Positions 7,356 to 15,388 of a stretch of DNA of 21,326 nt are shown here, in pieces; within the stretch, counting starts at the first letter, position 1, and every line of letters begins with the position of its first letter. A program made the position numbers and the translations under genes. The notes beneath the pieces are model-generated. The model saw only the letters and a list, made by a program, of their open reading frames with translations. It did not search any database and had not been told where the DNA came from. The stretch lies in NCBI GenBank assembly GCA_947458415.1, contig CANGZG010000018.1, positions 1-21,326 on the forward strand, written 5' to 3'. The DNA comes from Comamonadaceae bacterium (GTDB lineage Bacteria > Pseudomonadota > Gammaproteobacteria > Burkholderiales > Burkholderiaceae_C).

Positions 7356-8699
7356 TCAGGGCACCAGCAGGCTGTTGATGTTTTGCAAGTCTTCCAGTTG
7401 CAGCACGCCGCTGAGTTGACGCAATTTCAAATGGCCCATCAGCACGTCATAGCGTGCTTTGGCCAGTTTGGCTTTGGTATCAAACAATTTGCTTTGCGCG
7501 TCCAATACGTTGATGTTGATTCGCACACCGACGCTGTAGCCGAGTTTGTTGGCGTCTAAAGCCACTTGGCTGGAATCTTCAGCGGCTTGCAGCGCTTTGA
7601 CTTGGCTCACGCCAGACACCACCCCGTAAAACGCGCTGCGGGTGTTTTGAGCCACAGTGCGCATGATCGCATCCACATCAGACTCGGCTTTTTGGCTCAG
7701 CGCCATGGTTTCTCGCACGCGGTTGGTCATCGCATTGCCGTTGAACAAGGGAAGACTCATCACCACCGCGCCAGTGGCCACACCGTAGCGCGAATCGATG
7801 CTCGAGCTGATCGTGCCGTTGGTGTTGTTGGTCAGGTTGTAACTGAGTTGCAAATCGACAGTGGGCTTCAACGCGGATTGGGCTTTGTCAATCTCAAGCC
7901 TTGCCACATCGGTGCTGATGCGTGACTGTTTGACATTGGGATTGTTTTGTTCGCTGAGCGTCACCCATTCTTCGACACGCTCAGGCACGGGGCCTTTGGG
8001 TACCGCGGTCAAGGACACCGATTTCGGTTCGATGTTGGCTTTGCCGACCAACTGGTCAAGCGCCATTTTTTTCACCCGCAAATCGTTTTGCGCTGCGATC
8101 TCTTGGGCCATGGCCAGGTCGTAACTGGCTTGTGCTTCGCGGGTGTCAGTGATGGTGGCCGTGCCGACTTCAAAGTTGCGTTTGGCAAACGCCAATTGCT
8201 CGGACACCGCTTTCATTTGTGATTGGATAAAAGTCAGGCTGTCTTGGCTGGCCAGCACATCGAAATAGGCCTGACTCAAACGCACCATCAGGTCTTGCTC
8301 GGCAGCTTGCAACTGGGCATCAGCGACTTGCAATTGAAGATTGGCTTGAGAGACTTCGGCTTTGTCACCGGGCCGGAACAGCGATTGCGTGGCGCTGAGT
8401 GTGCCCGTTTGAGTGCTGTAGTTGTGGGCGCGCGGCGTGGCTGAGCTGACTGGGGTGGGTGACAAAGAGCCGCCATTGTTGACATTGGCGCTGGCGCTCA
8501 ATGCAGCGCTGGGCCCGAGTTTGGCTTGGGCTTGGTCCACCTTCAGCCGGGTCGCCTGCGCTTGGATTTGCACTGACTTGAAATTGGCGTCATAGCCTTT
8601 GGCAATGTCATAGAGCTCGACCAGGCTTTGGCCGCGGGCAGCGCCTGAAAAGGCCAATGACATGGCCGCTATCAAGGGCAGTGTGCGAAACAAGTTCAT
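7356..8699 (-). CDS. TolC-family outer-membrane channel of the efflux operon
   Basis: This 447-residue outer-membrane efflux protein forms the trimeric exit duct of tripartite pumps. A signal peptide (MNLFRTLPLIAAMSLAFSGAARG, cut before QS) is followed by two outer-membrane-efflux repeats rich in long helices, including LYDIAKGYDANFKS, the TolC-type N-terminal helix start, and RYDVLMGHLKLRQLSGVLQLEDL at the end. The frame opens at 8720, but AAGGA just before the ATG at 8699 (five bases) fixes that as the start. The N-terminus has no lipobox cysteine, so it is of the TolC kind and not an OprM/NodT lipoprotein. It is the last gene of the tetR-adaptor-RND-PCMT cluster, 28 bases after the PCMT-like gene, and is probably the partner channel of that pump. 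Confidence 0.92.
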   Translation of the reverse strand: MNLFRTLPLIAAMSLAFSGAARGQSLVELYDIAKGYDANFKSVQIQAQATRLKVDQAQAKLGPSAALSASANVNNGGSLSPTPVSSATPRAHNYSTQTGTLSATQSLFRPGDKAEVSQANLQLQVADAQLQAAEQDLMVRLSQAYFDVLASQDSLTFIQSQMKAVSEQLAFAKRNFEVGTATITDTREAQASYDLAMAQEIAAQNDLRVKKMALDQLVGKANIEPKSVSLTAVPKGPVPERVEEWVTLSEQNNPNVKQSRISTDVARLEIDKAQSALKPTVDLQLSYNLTNNTNGTISSSIDSRYGVATGAVVMSLPLFNGNAMTNRVRETMALSQKAESDVDAIMRTVAQNTRSAFYGVVSGVSQVKALQAAEDSSQVALDANKLGYSVGVRININVLDAQSKLFDTKAKLAKARYDVLMGHLKLRQLSGVLQLEDLQNINSLLVP

Positions 8700-8727
8700 G
8701 GTCATCCTTTTGTGAAACAACAGTTAG

Positions 8728-9399
8728 TCAGAAATGAAAAGCGGGGGTCTGCGCGAAACCGTGCAGACGCGGGATCACCACATCCCACAAAACCCGGCTG
8801 TGGCCCGTGCCATCCGTTTGGCGCTGGACCAAGGTGGTTTGCATCATCGGTTCGTCACCCACCACAGCGAGCAGGCGGCCAGCGGGTTTGAGCAGTGCGA
8901 GCAATTCGGCGGGGACACAGGCAACCGATCCGCCCAATACCACGGCATCAAAAGATGCGGCGGGCAATTGCTGGGGCATGCCTTGGTTGATCAGCAGCCG
9001 CACGTTGTGGATGTCGGCGCGCTGCAAATGTTGCTGGGCTTGAGCAAGCAGGTCAGCATGGCATTCCAAGCTGGTGACATGGGCGCAAGACAGCGCCAAC
9101 AGCGCCGTCAAGTAGCCTGTTCCCGTGCCAATCTCCAGCACGTGTTCATGCGCTTGCAAACCCAAGTCTTGCAAAAGTCGCGCATCGACCCGAGGGGGCA
9201 GCATGTGTTCGCCGTGGCCGATCGGAATCTCGGTGTCGCTGTATGCCAGCGCATGGTAGGCCGTGGGAACAAACCATTGGCGTTCTAATTGGGAGAGGCG
9301 CGCAAGTACCTGCGTGTCCAACACCTGCCAAGTGCGAATTTGCTGTTCAACCATGTTGAATCGGGCGATTTGCGTGTTCATTTCAGCAAGAGAAGTCAT
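8728..9399 (-). CDS. Protein-L-isoaspartate O-methyltransferase-like protein (PCMT family, divergent)
   Basis: This 223-residue SAM-dependent methyltransferase belongs to the PCMT family, whose typical members methylate L-isoaspartyl residues to start repair. The N-terminus has MVEQQIRTWQVLD and FVP as in the family, and motif I is VLEIGTGTGYLTALLA (87-102). Two things differ from textbook Pcm. The GQTIS(Q/A)P substrate loop reads GHGEHMLPP (61-69), lacking the conserved Thr-Ile-Ser. Post-motif II reads VVLGGSVACVPAELLALLKPAGRL. This looks like the PCMT-like paralog common in Burkholderiales, with unproved isoaspartyl activity. It lies 12 bases after the RND gene and 28 before the TolC gene on the same strand, inside the efflux operon. 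An internal ATG at residue 7 is an alternative start; neither has a clear ribosome-binding site. Confidence 0.82.
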   Translation of the reverse strand: MTSLAEMNTQIARFNMVEQQIRTWQVLDTQVLARLSQLERQWFVPTAYHALAYSDTEIPIGHGEHMLPPRVDARLLQDLGLQAHEHVLEIGTGTGYLTALLALSCAHVTSLECHADLLAQAQQHLQRADIHNVRLLINQGMPQQLPAASFDAVVLGGSVACVPAELLALLKPAGRLLAVVGDEPMMQTTLVQRQTDGTGHSRVLWDVVIPRLHGFAQTPAFHF

Positions 9400-9411
9400 G
9401 AAAAAGCCATT

Positions 9412-12400
9412 CTAGCCAGCAGGGTGGACGGTAGGACGTGACTTGCCATGCCAAAGTTTTTTCAACCACTGGCTGAAATCGTCGATATAGCAGTAGACCA
9501 CAGGCACCACCACCAGCGTCAGGATGGAGGAGGTGATGACCCCGCCAATCACCGCTTGGCCCAAGGGCGCGCGCTGCTCTGACCCCTCGCTGACAGAAAA
9601 CGCCAGAGGAATCATGCCAAACACCATGGCCAAGGTGGTCATCAAAATCGGGCGCAATCGCACCTGCGCGGCCAGCAACAAGGCATCTGTTCGGTTGAGC
9701 GGGGCGTCATGTGTGCCGTCGCCTCGGTCCAAGCCTTCGCGGGCGCGGATGGCAAAGTCCAGTAACAAAATGGCATTTTTGGTGACCAGTCCCATCAGCA
9801 TGATCACGCCAATCACCGAGAACATGGACAGCGTGGACCGAAACACCATCAAGGCGCCGACGACGCCGATCAAGGTCAGCGGTAACGCCGTCATCAAGGC
9901 CAGGGGTTGCAAGAAACTTTTGAACTGGCTGGCCAAAATCATGTAGATGAAGATCACGCCCATGGCCAGTGCCACCACTGCATATTGAAACGACTCCTTC
10001 ATGTTTTTGGTCGAACCGCCAAATTGATAACGGTAACCATCCGGCATGGGGATGCTGGCCATCACCGTTTGAATGTCTTTGGAGACTTCACCGGCTGCGC
10101 GGCCATGGGTGTTACCGCTGAAAGCAACCTCACGCGAGAGCTCGCGCCGGTTCACCTGATTGGGGCCGACACTTTCAGTGACCTGCGCGACTTGGTTGAG
10201 TCGCACAATCCGGCCGCTGCCATCATTGGCTGGGCCGATGCTGAAAGGCAAGCGTTCTAAATCGTTGGGATGGGTGCGCAGCGTGGGATCAAGTCGCACT
10301 TGAACATCGTAAGTCTGGTCGTTATCGGCCCGCCAAACGCCCACGCTTTGACCTGCAACCAAGGTGCGCAGTTGGTTGGAAATGCTGCCCACACCCAGGC
10401 CGAAATCGGCGGCAGCTTCGCGCTTGACCGTGATGTCTATGGTGGGTTTGTTCGGCTTGACGCTGGACTCGACATCCACCAGACCCTTGATGTCTTGCAA
10501 GCGCTTCATCACAGTGGCCGCCAAGCGTTCGAGCTCTGCTTGGTCCGGGCCGAGCAGGTAAAACTCGATTTGCTTGCTGCCGCCCACTGAGTCGAGCAAA
10601 CCCACATGGGTGACGGTCAGTCCGCTCATGTTTCTCAATCGTTCGCGAACGATGGGTGTGAAATCGTTGATGTTGAGTTTGCGCGATTGCCGATCGACCA
10701 GACGGTAATAAATGTTGGCGTAAATTTTCCCATTGGCGTTGCCCGTGTTGATGGTGCTGAGCGTGTAGCGCACTTCGGGAAAGCTGCGCAACATGCTTTC
10801 GACTTCGCGCGCTTTGGCCTCGGTGACTTGCAAGGACGAACCAACCGGCACATAAAACGTCACGCTGGCTTCAGAGTAGTCAGCCTTGGGGACAAACTCT
10901 GTGCCCAGAAAACGCACCATGAAGATGCTGGTGATGAAAATGCCGATCGCCATCAGTACGGTGATCAATCGGTGACGCAGTGCCACGCGCAACAACCGCT
11001 GGTAGACACGGCCCAAGCCTTCAGTGGCGTCTTCAAACCATTGCGTGACACGCCCCAAGGTCATGTCATACCAACTGCGCTGTGGGTGTGGGCCTTTTCG
11101 GTGAATGCTCGGGTCATGCCAGACGCTGGAGAGCATGGGGTCGAGCGTGAAACTGACGAACATCGATATCAGCACCGCAGCCACGATGGTCAGTCCGAAC
11201 TCGTGAAAAAACTTTCCAATGATGCCTTGCATGAAGCCGATCGGCAAAAACACCGCCACGATGGAGAACGTGGTGGCCAGCACCGCCAAACCGATTTCCT
11301 TGGTGCCTTCCATCGAGGCATTGAACGCGCTTTTGCCCATTTGCACATGCCGAACAATGTTTTCGCGCACCACGATCGCGTCGTCAATCAGCAAGCCGAT
11401 GCACAGCGACAGCGCCATCAAGGTGATCATGTTGATGGTGAAGCCCAGCATGGCCATGAACAAAAATGTGCCGATGATGGCGATTGGCAAGGTCAAGCCA
11501 GTGATGATGGTCGAGCGCCAGGAGTTGAGAAACAAAAACACGATCAACACCGTCAGCAACGAGCCTTCGATCAACGTCTTGCGCACGTTGTTCACGCCCA
11601 CGCGAATTTGCCGCGAGCCGTCGTAAATGTTTTGCAATTTGACGCCTGGTGGCAATTGAGTCTGCATGTCTTGCACGGTGCGCGCCAGACCATCGACCAC
11701 ATCGATGGTGTTTTCATCTTGCGACTTTTGCACCGACAACAACAGTGTGCGTTCGCCGTTGTAGAGCGCGAGGTTTTCCAACTCTTGAGCGCCGTCATTC
11801 ACCCGTGCCACTTGCGACAAACGAACGATGCTGCCACCTTTGCGTGCCACGATGATCTGGCCGAAATCCTCTGGCCGTTGCATCCTTCCCTGCACTTGCA
11901 CCACGCGGTCTTGTTGCAATGAACGGATGGAGCCGACGGGCAAGTCTTGGTTTTCGTTGCTGACCGCGTCAACCACTTGTTGCGCGGTGATGCCCAGCGA
12001 CTCCATGGCTTGCGGATTCAGGTAAAGGTTGATTTCGCGTTTGGTGCCGCCCACCAAGGACACCGAACCCACGCCGCGCACATTCTCCAAGCGCTTTTTC
12101 AAAATTTGGTCAGCCCAGTTGGTCAGCTCAACCTGGCTGGGTGGTTTGACGCCTGCGGGCAAGGACGACGGATCGGGGATGACAGCCAAGGACCAAATCG
12201 GACGACTGGCCGGGTCAAACCTGAGAATGCGTGACTCTTTGACCTCGGGGCGCAAAAACGGGTGGACATTCGAGACTTTTTCGCGCACATCGTCGGCTGC
12301 TTTGCGCCCATTGACCGTGAGTTCAAACTCCACAATCACCACTGACATGCCCTCGTAACTGCGTGAGGTCAGGGCGCTGATACCTGCGGTGGAATTGACC

Positions 12401-12609
12401 GCTTCTTCAATTTTTTTGCTGACTTCGCTCTCCACAATCTCTGGCGAAGCACCCGGGTATTCGGTGGTGACCACCACCACTGGCAAATCGATGTTGGGGA
12501 ATTGATCGATCTTGAGCCGCTGAAAAGAAAACAACCCCAACACCACCAAAGCCAACATGACCATGGTGGCAAACACCGGGTTGCGCAGACTGACTTGGGT
12601 GAACCACAT
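9412..12609 (-). CDS. RND-family multidrug efflux permease (HAE-1, AcrB/MdtB-like)
   Basis: This 1065-residue inner-membrane proton/drug antiporter is the motor of a tripartite pump. It has the HAE-1 layout: TM1 (NPVFATMVMLALVVLGLFSF), a large periplasmic loop opening with DLPVVVVTTEYPGASPEIVE, TM2-6, a second repeat starting near residue 545, and TM8-12. The proton-relay acids D409 and D410 lie in the TM4 motif LIDDAIV and Lys944 in the TM10 segment GLVTKNAILLLDF, equivalent to D407, D408 and K940 of E. coli AcrB, so the pump should work. The sequence is closer to the MdtB/BpeF branch than to AcrB itself. Its start lies three bases after the adaptor stop. The intact length and the complete operon argue for a drug or solvent pump; the substrate cannot be inferred. 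Confidence 0.95.
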   Translation of the reverse strand: MWFTQVSLRNPVFATMVMLALVVLGLFSFQRLKIDQFPNIDLPVVVVTTEYPGASPEIVESEVSKKIEEAVNSTAGISALTSRSYEGMSVVIVEFELTVNGRKAADDVREKVSNVHPFLRPEVKESRILRFDPASRPIWSLAVIPDPSSLPAGVKPPSQVELTNWADQILKKRLENVRGVGSVSLVGGTKREINLYLNPQAMESLGITAQQVVDAVSNENQDLPVGSIRSLQQDRVVQVQGRMQRPEDFGQIIVARKGGSIVRLSQVARVNDGAQELENLALYNGERTLLLSVQKSQDENTIDVVDGLARTVQDMQTQLPPGVKLQNIYDGSRQIRVGVNNVRKTLIEGSLLTVLIVFLFLNSWRSTIITGLTLPIAIIGTFLFMAMLGFTINMITLMALSLCIGLLIDDAIVVRENIVRHVQMGKSAFNASMEGTKEIGLAVLATTFSIVAVFLPIGFMQGIIGKFFHEFGLTIVAAVLISMFVSFTLDPMLSSVWHDPSIHRKGPHPQRSWYDMTLGRVTQWFEDATEGLGRVYQRLLRVALRHRLITVLMAIGIFITSIFMVRFLGTEFVPKADYSEASVTFYVPVGSSLQVTEAKAREVESMLRSFPEVRYTLSTINTGNANGKIYANIYYRLVDRQSRKLNINDFTPIVRERLRNMSGLTVTHVGLLDSVGGSKQIEFYLLGPDQAELERLAATVMKRLQDIKGLVDVESSVKPNKPTIDITVKREAAADFGLGVGSISNQLRTLVAGQSVGVWRADNDQTYDVQVRLDPTLRTHPNDLERLPFSIGPANDGSGRIVRLNQVAQVTESVGPNQVNRRELSREVAFSGNTHGRAAGEVSKDIQTVMASIPMPDGYRYQFGGSTKNMKESFQYAVVALAMGVIFIYMILASQFKSFLQPLALMTALPLTLIGVVGALMVFRSTLSMFSVIGVIMLMGLVTKNAILLLDFAIRAREGLDRGDGTHDAPLNRTDALLLAAQVRLRPILMTTLAMVFGMIPLAFSVSEGSEQRAPLGQAVIGGVITSSILTLVVVPVVYCYIDDFSQWLKKLWHGKSRPTVHPAG

Positions 12610-12612
12610 GGT

Positions 12613-13776
12613 TTAGGGCTTGGTCACGGGCGATGCATTGCCAGCTGTCATGCGCAGGTTCAAACCCTCGCGCATGGCGCCCACTTGAGAAGACAAGACT
12701 GGTGTGCCTGCCTCAACGCCTTTGATTTCGACCCAAATGGTGTCGTCCTGACCCACGCGGCCGCGTCGACCCAATGACACTGTGGGGTGGCTCAAACGTG
12801 TTCCGTTGAGTACTTGCACATAGGGTTCGGGTTTGTCGGTTCTGACAAATTCCAAGGGCACGGCCAGCACCTGTTGGCGTCCCAGTTCGAGTTGGCCTTG
12901 GCCGTATAAGCCTTGGCGCAAACCTTGGGTGTTTTGCAATCTCAGGTAGACCAACACACTGCGGCTGCCGGATTGCACATTCGGGTTGATGCGCTGCACT
13001 TGCGCGGTCACTGGCTGGTCGCGGCCCTCGAGCGTCAGCGTGGCGGCTTGGCCCACACGAACATCCATCGAGTCACCGGGACTGAGCGTGGCTTCAAGTT
13101 CCAAGCTGCTCAGGTCAACGATGTCTAACAACTTTTGGTCCACCCCGACCCGCTCGCCTGGTTGGGCCAAGCGTGCAGAAATTTGTCCGCTGATGGGGGC
13201 CAGTAAAACGGTGTCATCCAATATTTTGCGCGCCACATCTGCGCCTGCGAGTGCCGCGTTGTAAGTGGCTTTCGCACCCAGCAACGTGGCCTCGGAGGCT
13301 TCGAGCGCGGTCTTGGAGATAAAGCCTTGTTCCACCAGCGCTTTGTTGTTGTCATACTGTCGTTGCGCAATGTCGATTTGGGCTTTTGCGGCATCGGCTT
13401 GTTGCTCGGCTTGACGCAACTTGCGCTGGTATTCGGCAGGATCGATTTTGGCGAGCACCTGCGAGGCTTTGACGCTGTCGCCTTCGCGTCCGAACAAACT
13501 CAGTAATTCGCCAGCGGCGCGTGCTTTGACGGTGACCGTGTTCAATGCTTTGAGGTTGCCAGACACAGGCAAACTGAACACCATGGTCTGCATGCCCAAT
13601 GGGTAAACATGCATCGATGGCACGTCGACCACTTGTTCACTGGTGCCGGGCATTGCCAGGGGGGTAGAAGGTGTGGTTGGCGCAGACACAACGGCTTTGC
13701 GCATTTGCCAATAAGCAGCACTTGCCAGCACCACCACCAGCAACAACGCCCAGCCAATTTTGGATCGCAAGGTCAT
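12613..13776 (-). CDS. RND efflux periplasmic adaptor (membrane fusion protein)
   Basis: This 387-residue periplasmic adaptor (AcrA/MdtA/HlyD-like) links the RND pump to the outer-membrane channel. One N-terminal membrane segment (about residues 8-24) lacks a lipobox, so it is either anchored or signal-processed. The lipoyl half-motif LNTVTVKARAAGELLSLFGREGDSVK with KIDPAEY comes next. A helical hairpin follows (about 115-185, rich in Ala/Gln, with EQADAAKAQIDIAQRQYDNNK), then the second lipoyl half (APISGQISARLAQPGERV), the beta-barrel (SLELEATLSPGDS) and the membrane-proximal domain. GGAG nine bases before the ATG supports the start. It lies 34 bases after tetR and three bases before the RND gene on the same strand. 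Confidence 0.93.
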   Translation of the reverse strand: MTLRSKIGWALLLVVVLASAAYWQMRKAVVSAPTTPSTPLAMPGTSEQVVDVPSMHVYPLGMQTMVFSLPVSGNLKALNTVTVKARAAGELLSLFGREGDSVKASQVLAKIDPAEYQRKLRQAEQQADAAKAQIDIAQRQYDNNKALVEQGFISKTALEASEATLLGAKATYNAALAGADVARKILDDTVLLAPISGQISARLAQPGERVGVDQKLLDIVDLSSLELEATLSPGDSMDVRVGQAATLTLEGRDQPVTAQVQRINPNVQSGSRSVLVYLRLQNTQGLRQGLYGQGQLELGRQQVLAVPLEFVRTDKPEPYVQVLNGTRLSHPTVSLGRRGRVGQDDTIWVEIKGVEAGTPVLSSQVGAMREGLNLRMTAGNASPVTKP

Positions 13777-13810
13777 GTCAAGTAGCTCCGAAGTGCGATG
13801 AAATGAAGGG

Positions 13811-14467
13811 TCAGTTTGTCAGCCAACCGTGCATCAACGCCTGCACATGCGACTGCAAAAATGTTTCAGGGTTGAACTGGGTTTGGTCCATGCATGCAGA
13901 CAAGGAATGCTTCCACATGCTGAGGAAGAAGATCACTGACACCAAACTGTAAACCGCGGTGTCGGTGTCAAATGGTTTGAATTCACCGCTGTCAATGCCG
14001 CGTTGCAGAATTTTCTTGAACAAGGTTTGACCGGGTTGCATGACCTCGGTTTCGTAAAACTTCACCACGTCGGGAAAATTGCTGGCTTCGCTGGTGACAA
14101 GTTTGGTGATGCCGCTGGCCGTGGTGTTGCCAATCTTGTGCCACCAAGACTGCATCGCGTAACTCACCATCTCCATGGTGCTGCCCTTGAACTCGTCAAA
14201 CTCTTGGTTCCACACCGGGAAATGGTCGGACAAATTGGTTTGGATCACCGCTTTGAACAGGTCTTCTTTGGAGGGAAAGTACAAAAAAAGAGTGCCCTTG
14301 GAGACGCCTGCGCGAAGCGCCACTTCTTCAACCCGAGTGGCCGCAAATCCTTTTTCCACAAACAAGCTCAATGCCGCGTCCAGCAACTCTTGCGGGCGGG
14401 CTTCTTTGCGACGCTCGCGCTTGTGCGTGGCTTGTTCGGTGGAGGGGGAAATCGAAGTGGTAGGCAT
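13811..14467 (-). CDS. TetR/AcrR-family transcriptional regulator, likely repressor of the efflux operon
   Basis: This 218-residue regulator has an N-terminal TetR helix-turn-helix (about residues 25-70): ELLDAALSLFVEKGFAATRVEEVALRAGVSKGTLFLYFPSKEDLF. A larger helical C-terminal ligand and dimer domain follows, with an aromatic-rich segment (FFLSMWKHSL). The frame is open to 14560, but the promoter and the overlapping palindrome lie between 14472 and 14517, so the ATG at 14467 (MPTTSISPS) is the likely start. It is the first gene of the efflux operon on the same strand, which is typical of local repressors released by pump substrates. Repression and autoregulation are inferred from position and the operator-like sequence, not shown. 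Confidence 0.92.
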   Translation of the reverse strand: MPTTSISPSTEQATHKRERRKEARPQELLDAALSLFVEKGFAATRVEEVALRAGVSKGTLFLYFPSKEDLFKAVIQTNLSDHFPVWNQEFDEFKGSTMEMVSYAMQSWWHKIGNTTASGITKLVTSEASNFPDVVKFYETEVMQPGQTLFKKILQRGIDSGEFKPFDTDTAVYSLVSVIFFLSMWKHSLSACMDQTQFNPETFLQSHVQALMHGWLTN

Positions 14468-14471
14468 GTTA

Positions 14472-14491
14472 ATGACTGACTGGTTAGTAAT
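14472..14491. promoter_or_regulatory. Candidate TetR operator overlapping the efflux promoter
   Basis: The 20-base near-palindrome ATGACTGACTGGTTAGTAAT pairs at seven of ten positions (core ACTnAC..GTnAGT). It begins five bases upstream of the tetR start and covers the predicted transcription start plus part of the -10 box. Size and position fit a TetR-family operator used for autorepression. Found by eye; binding is inferred. Confidence 0.5.
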
Positions 14492-14517
14492 GTAACCCGC
14501 GGCTTGAGCGAAGTCAA
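14489..14517 (-). promoter_or_regulatory. Predicted sigma-70 promoter of the tetR-efflux operon
   Basis: On the minus strand TTGACT (14512-14517, five of six to -35 consensus) and TACATT (14489-14494, four of six) are separated by exactly 17 bases, directing transcription into tetR at 14467. The start of transcription should fall near 14482, inside the palindrome. No equally good promoter is obvious between tetR and the adaptor gene, so this one probably drives all five genes. Confidence 0.5.
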
Positions 14518-14535
14518 TCGCCAACCCTTGGCCCT

Positions 14536-15294
14536 TCAGGTCAATAACAGGCCCAACCACTCTTTCAAAATCAGCTGTGTCGTGCCCAGTGCGCCAGTAG
14601 AAGGCAGGTAGTCGAACAAGGGGTTTTGGGGTGGCTGTACATACCCCATGGGCGCAGGAATCACTTGGAATCCGACGTTTTCAAATTGCTTGACACTGCG
14701 GGCCATGTGCCAATCGTTGGTCACTAACAAGATGCGGGTCTTGCCGAGTGGCGCCAACACCTCATGGGCTCGCAGGGCGTTTTCGCGGGTGTCTCTGGAT
14801 GTTTGGTCCAGCCATTCGATGCGCATGCCCGTGTCACGCAACAGGGATGCCGCGGCGACCTCGGCCTCACTGCTGGCTTGCGCCGTGGAAGACGCCCAAC
14901 CTTTGCCACCGGCAAACAACAGGGGCAGCCCGGTTTGTCGTTTGAGGTGAGCGGCGTACTGCAACCGGGCCTGGGCAGATGGGCCCATGACGGGCGTGCC
15001 ATATTCGGGGGCATAGAGGTTGACCCCGCCGCCGAGCACCACAATGGCTTGGGCCCGCGGCAGATCAGCTTCAGTCAACGCAGGGTAACTGGGCAACAGC
15101 CATCGGTTAAGGCCATAAGCGGTGGCGTGGCAAGACAACACCCAGAACAACACCAAAGACGAGCCGACCAATGTCCAAGCCAACCGGCGGTGATGGCGGG
15201 CCAAGACGCAAGCCAAACCCAGTAACAACAACAGTCCGCCGGGGGGCAAAAACAAGGTGGTCAGCAGCGGCTTGAGAATCCCTAATGCATCCAT
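14536..15294 (-). CDS. YdcF/ElyC/SanA-type DUF218 membrane protein
   Basis: This 252-residue protein carries a DUF218 domain, a family linked to envelope biogenesis (ElyC, SanA) without a settled reaction. Two N-terminal hydrophobic segments (about residues 10-30 and 36-55) anchor it, leaving the domain probably in the periplasm. The signature motifs are present: AIVVLGGGVNLY, LLFAGGKG, TSRDTRENA and LLVTNDWHMARSV, the last carrying the conserved His. The ElyC-like layout of two helices then the domain is clear. An upstream codon at 15318 would add eight residues; I chose the ATG at 15294 because MDALGILKPLL fits the family N-terminus. It is upstream of tetR on the same strand but separated by the tetR promoter, and divergent from msrA. 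Confidence 0.85.
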   Translation of the reverse strand: MDALGILKPLLTTLFLPPGGLLLLLGLACVLARHHRRLAWTLVGSSLVLFWVLSCHATAYGLNRWLLPSYPALTEADLPRAQAIVVLGGGVNLYAPEYGTPVMGPSAQARLQYAAHLKRQTGLPLLFAGGKGWASSTAQASSEAEVAAASLLRDTGMRIEWLDQTSRDTRENALRAHEVLAPLGKTRILLVTNDWHMARSVKQFENVGFQVIPAPMGYVQPPQNPLFDYLPSTGALGTTQLILKEWLGLLLT

Positions 15295-15376
15295 GGCGAC
15301 AAGTGTCCCACAGCGCAAAGCCTTGACCGCCCGTGGTGAATGGTGTGGCGGGGTTCGACAGGCGGCAAAGGGTGGC

Positions 15377-15382
15377 TAAGAT
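15377..15382 (+). promoter_or_regulatory. Possible -10 box for msrA
   Basis: TAAGAT ends six bases before the msrA ATG at 15389. A weak TTCGAC at 15354-15359 lies 17 bases upstream. No Shine-Dalgarno sequence precedes the ATG, so a leaderless transcript is possible. Weak match, by eye. Confidence 0.25.
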
Positions 15383-15388
15383 GCTTGC

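Noticed and set aside
8734..9288. 184-codon plus-strand frame over the PCMT-like gene
   Set aside because: Antisense shadow of a recognisable methyltransferase.
10606..11922. 438-codon open frame on the plus strand inside the RND gene, rich in His and Gln
   Set aside because: Antisense to the intact RND permease. The His/Gln/Asp-rich composition results from complementing its codons; no start signal or domain.
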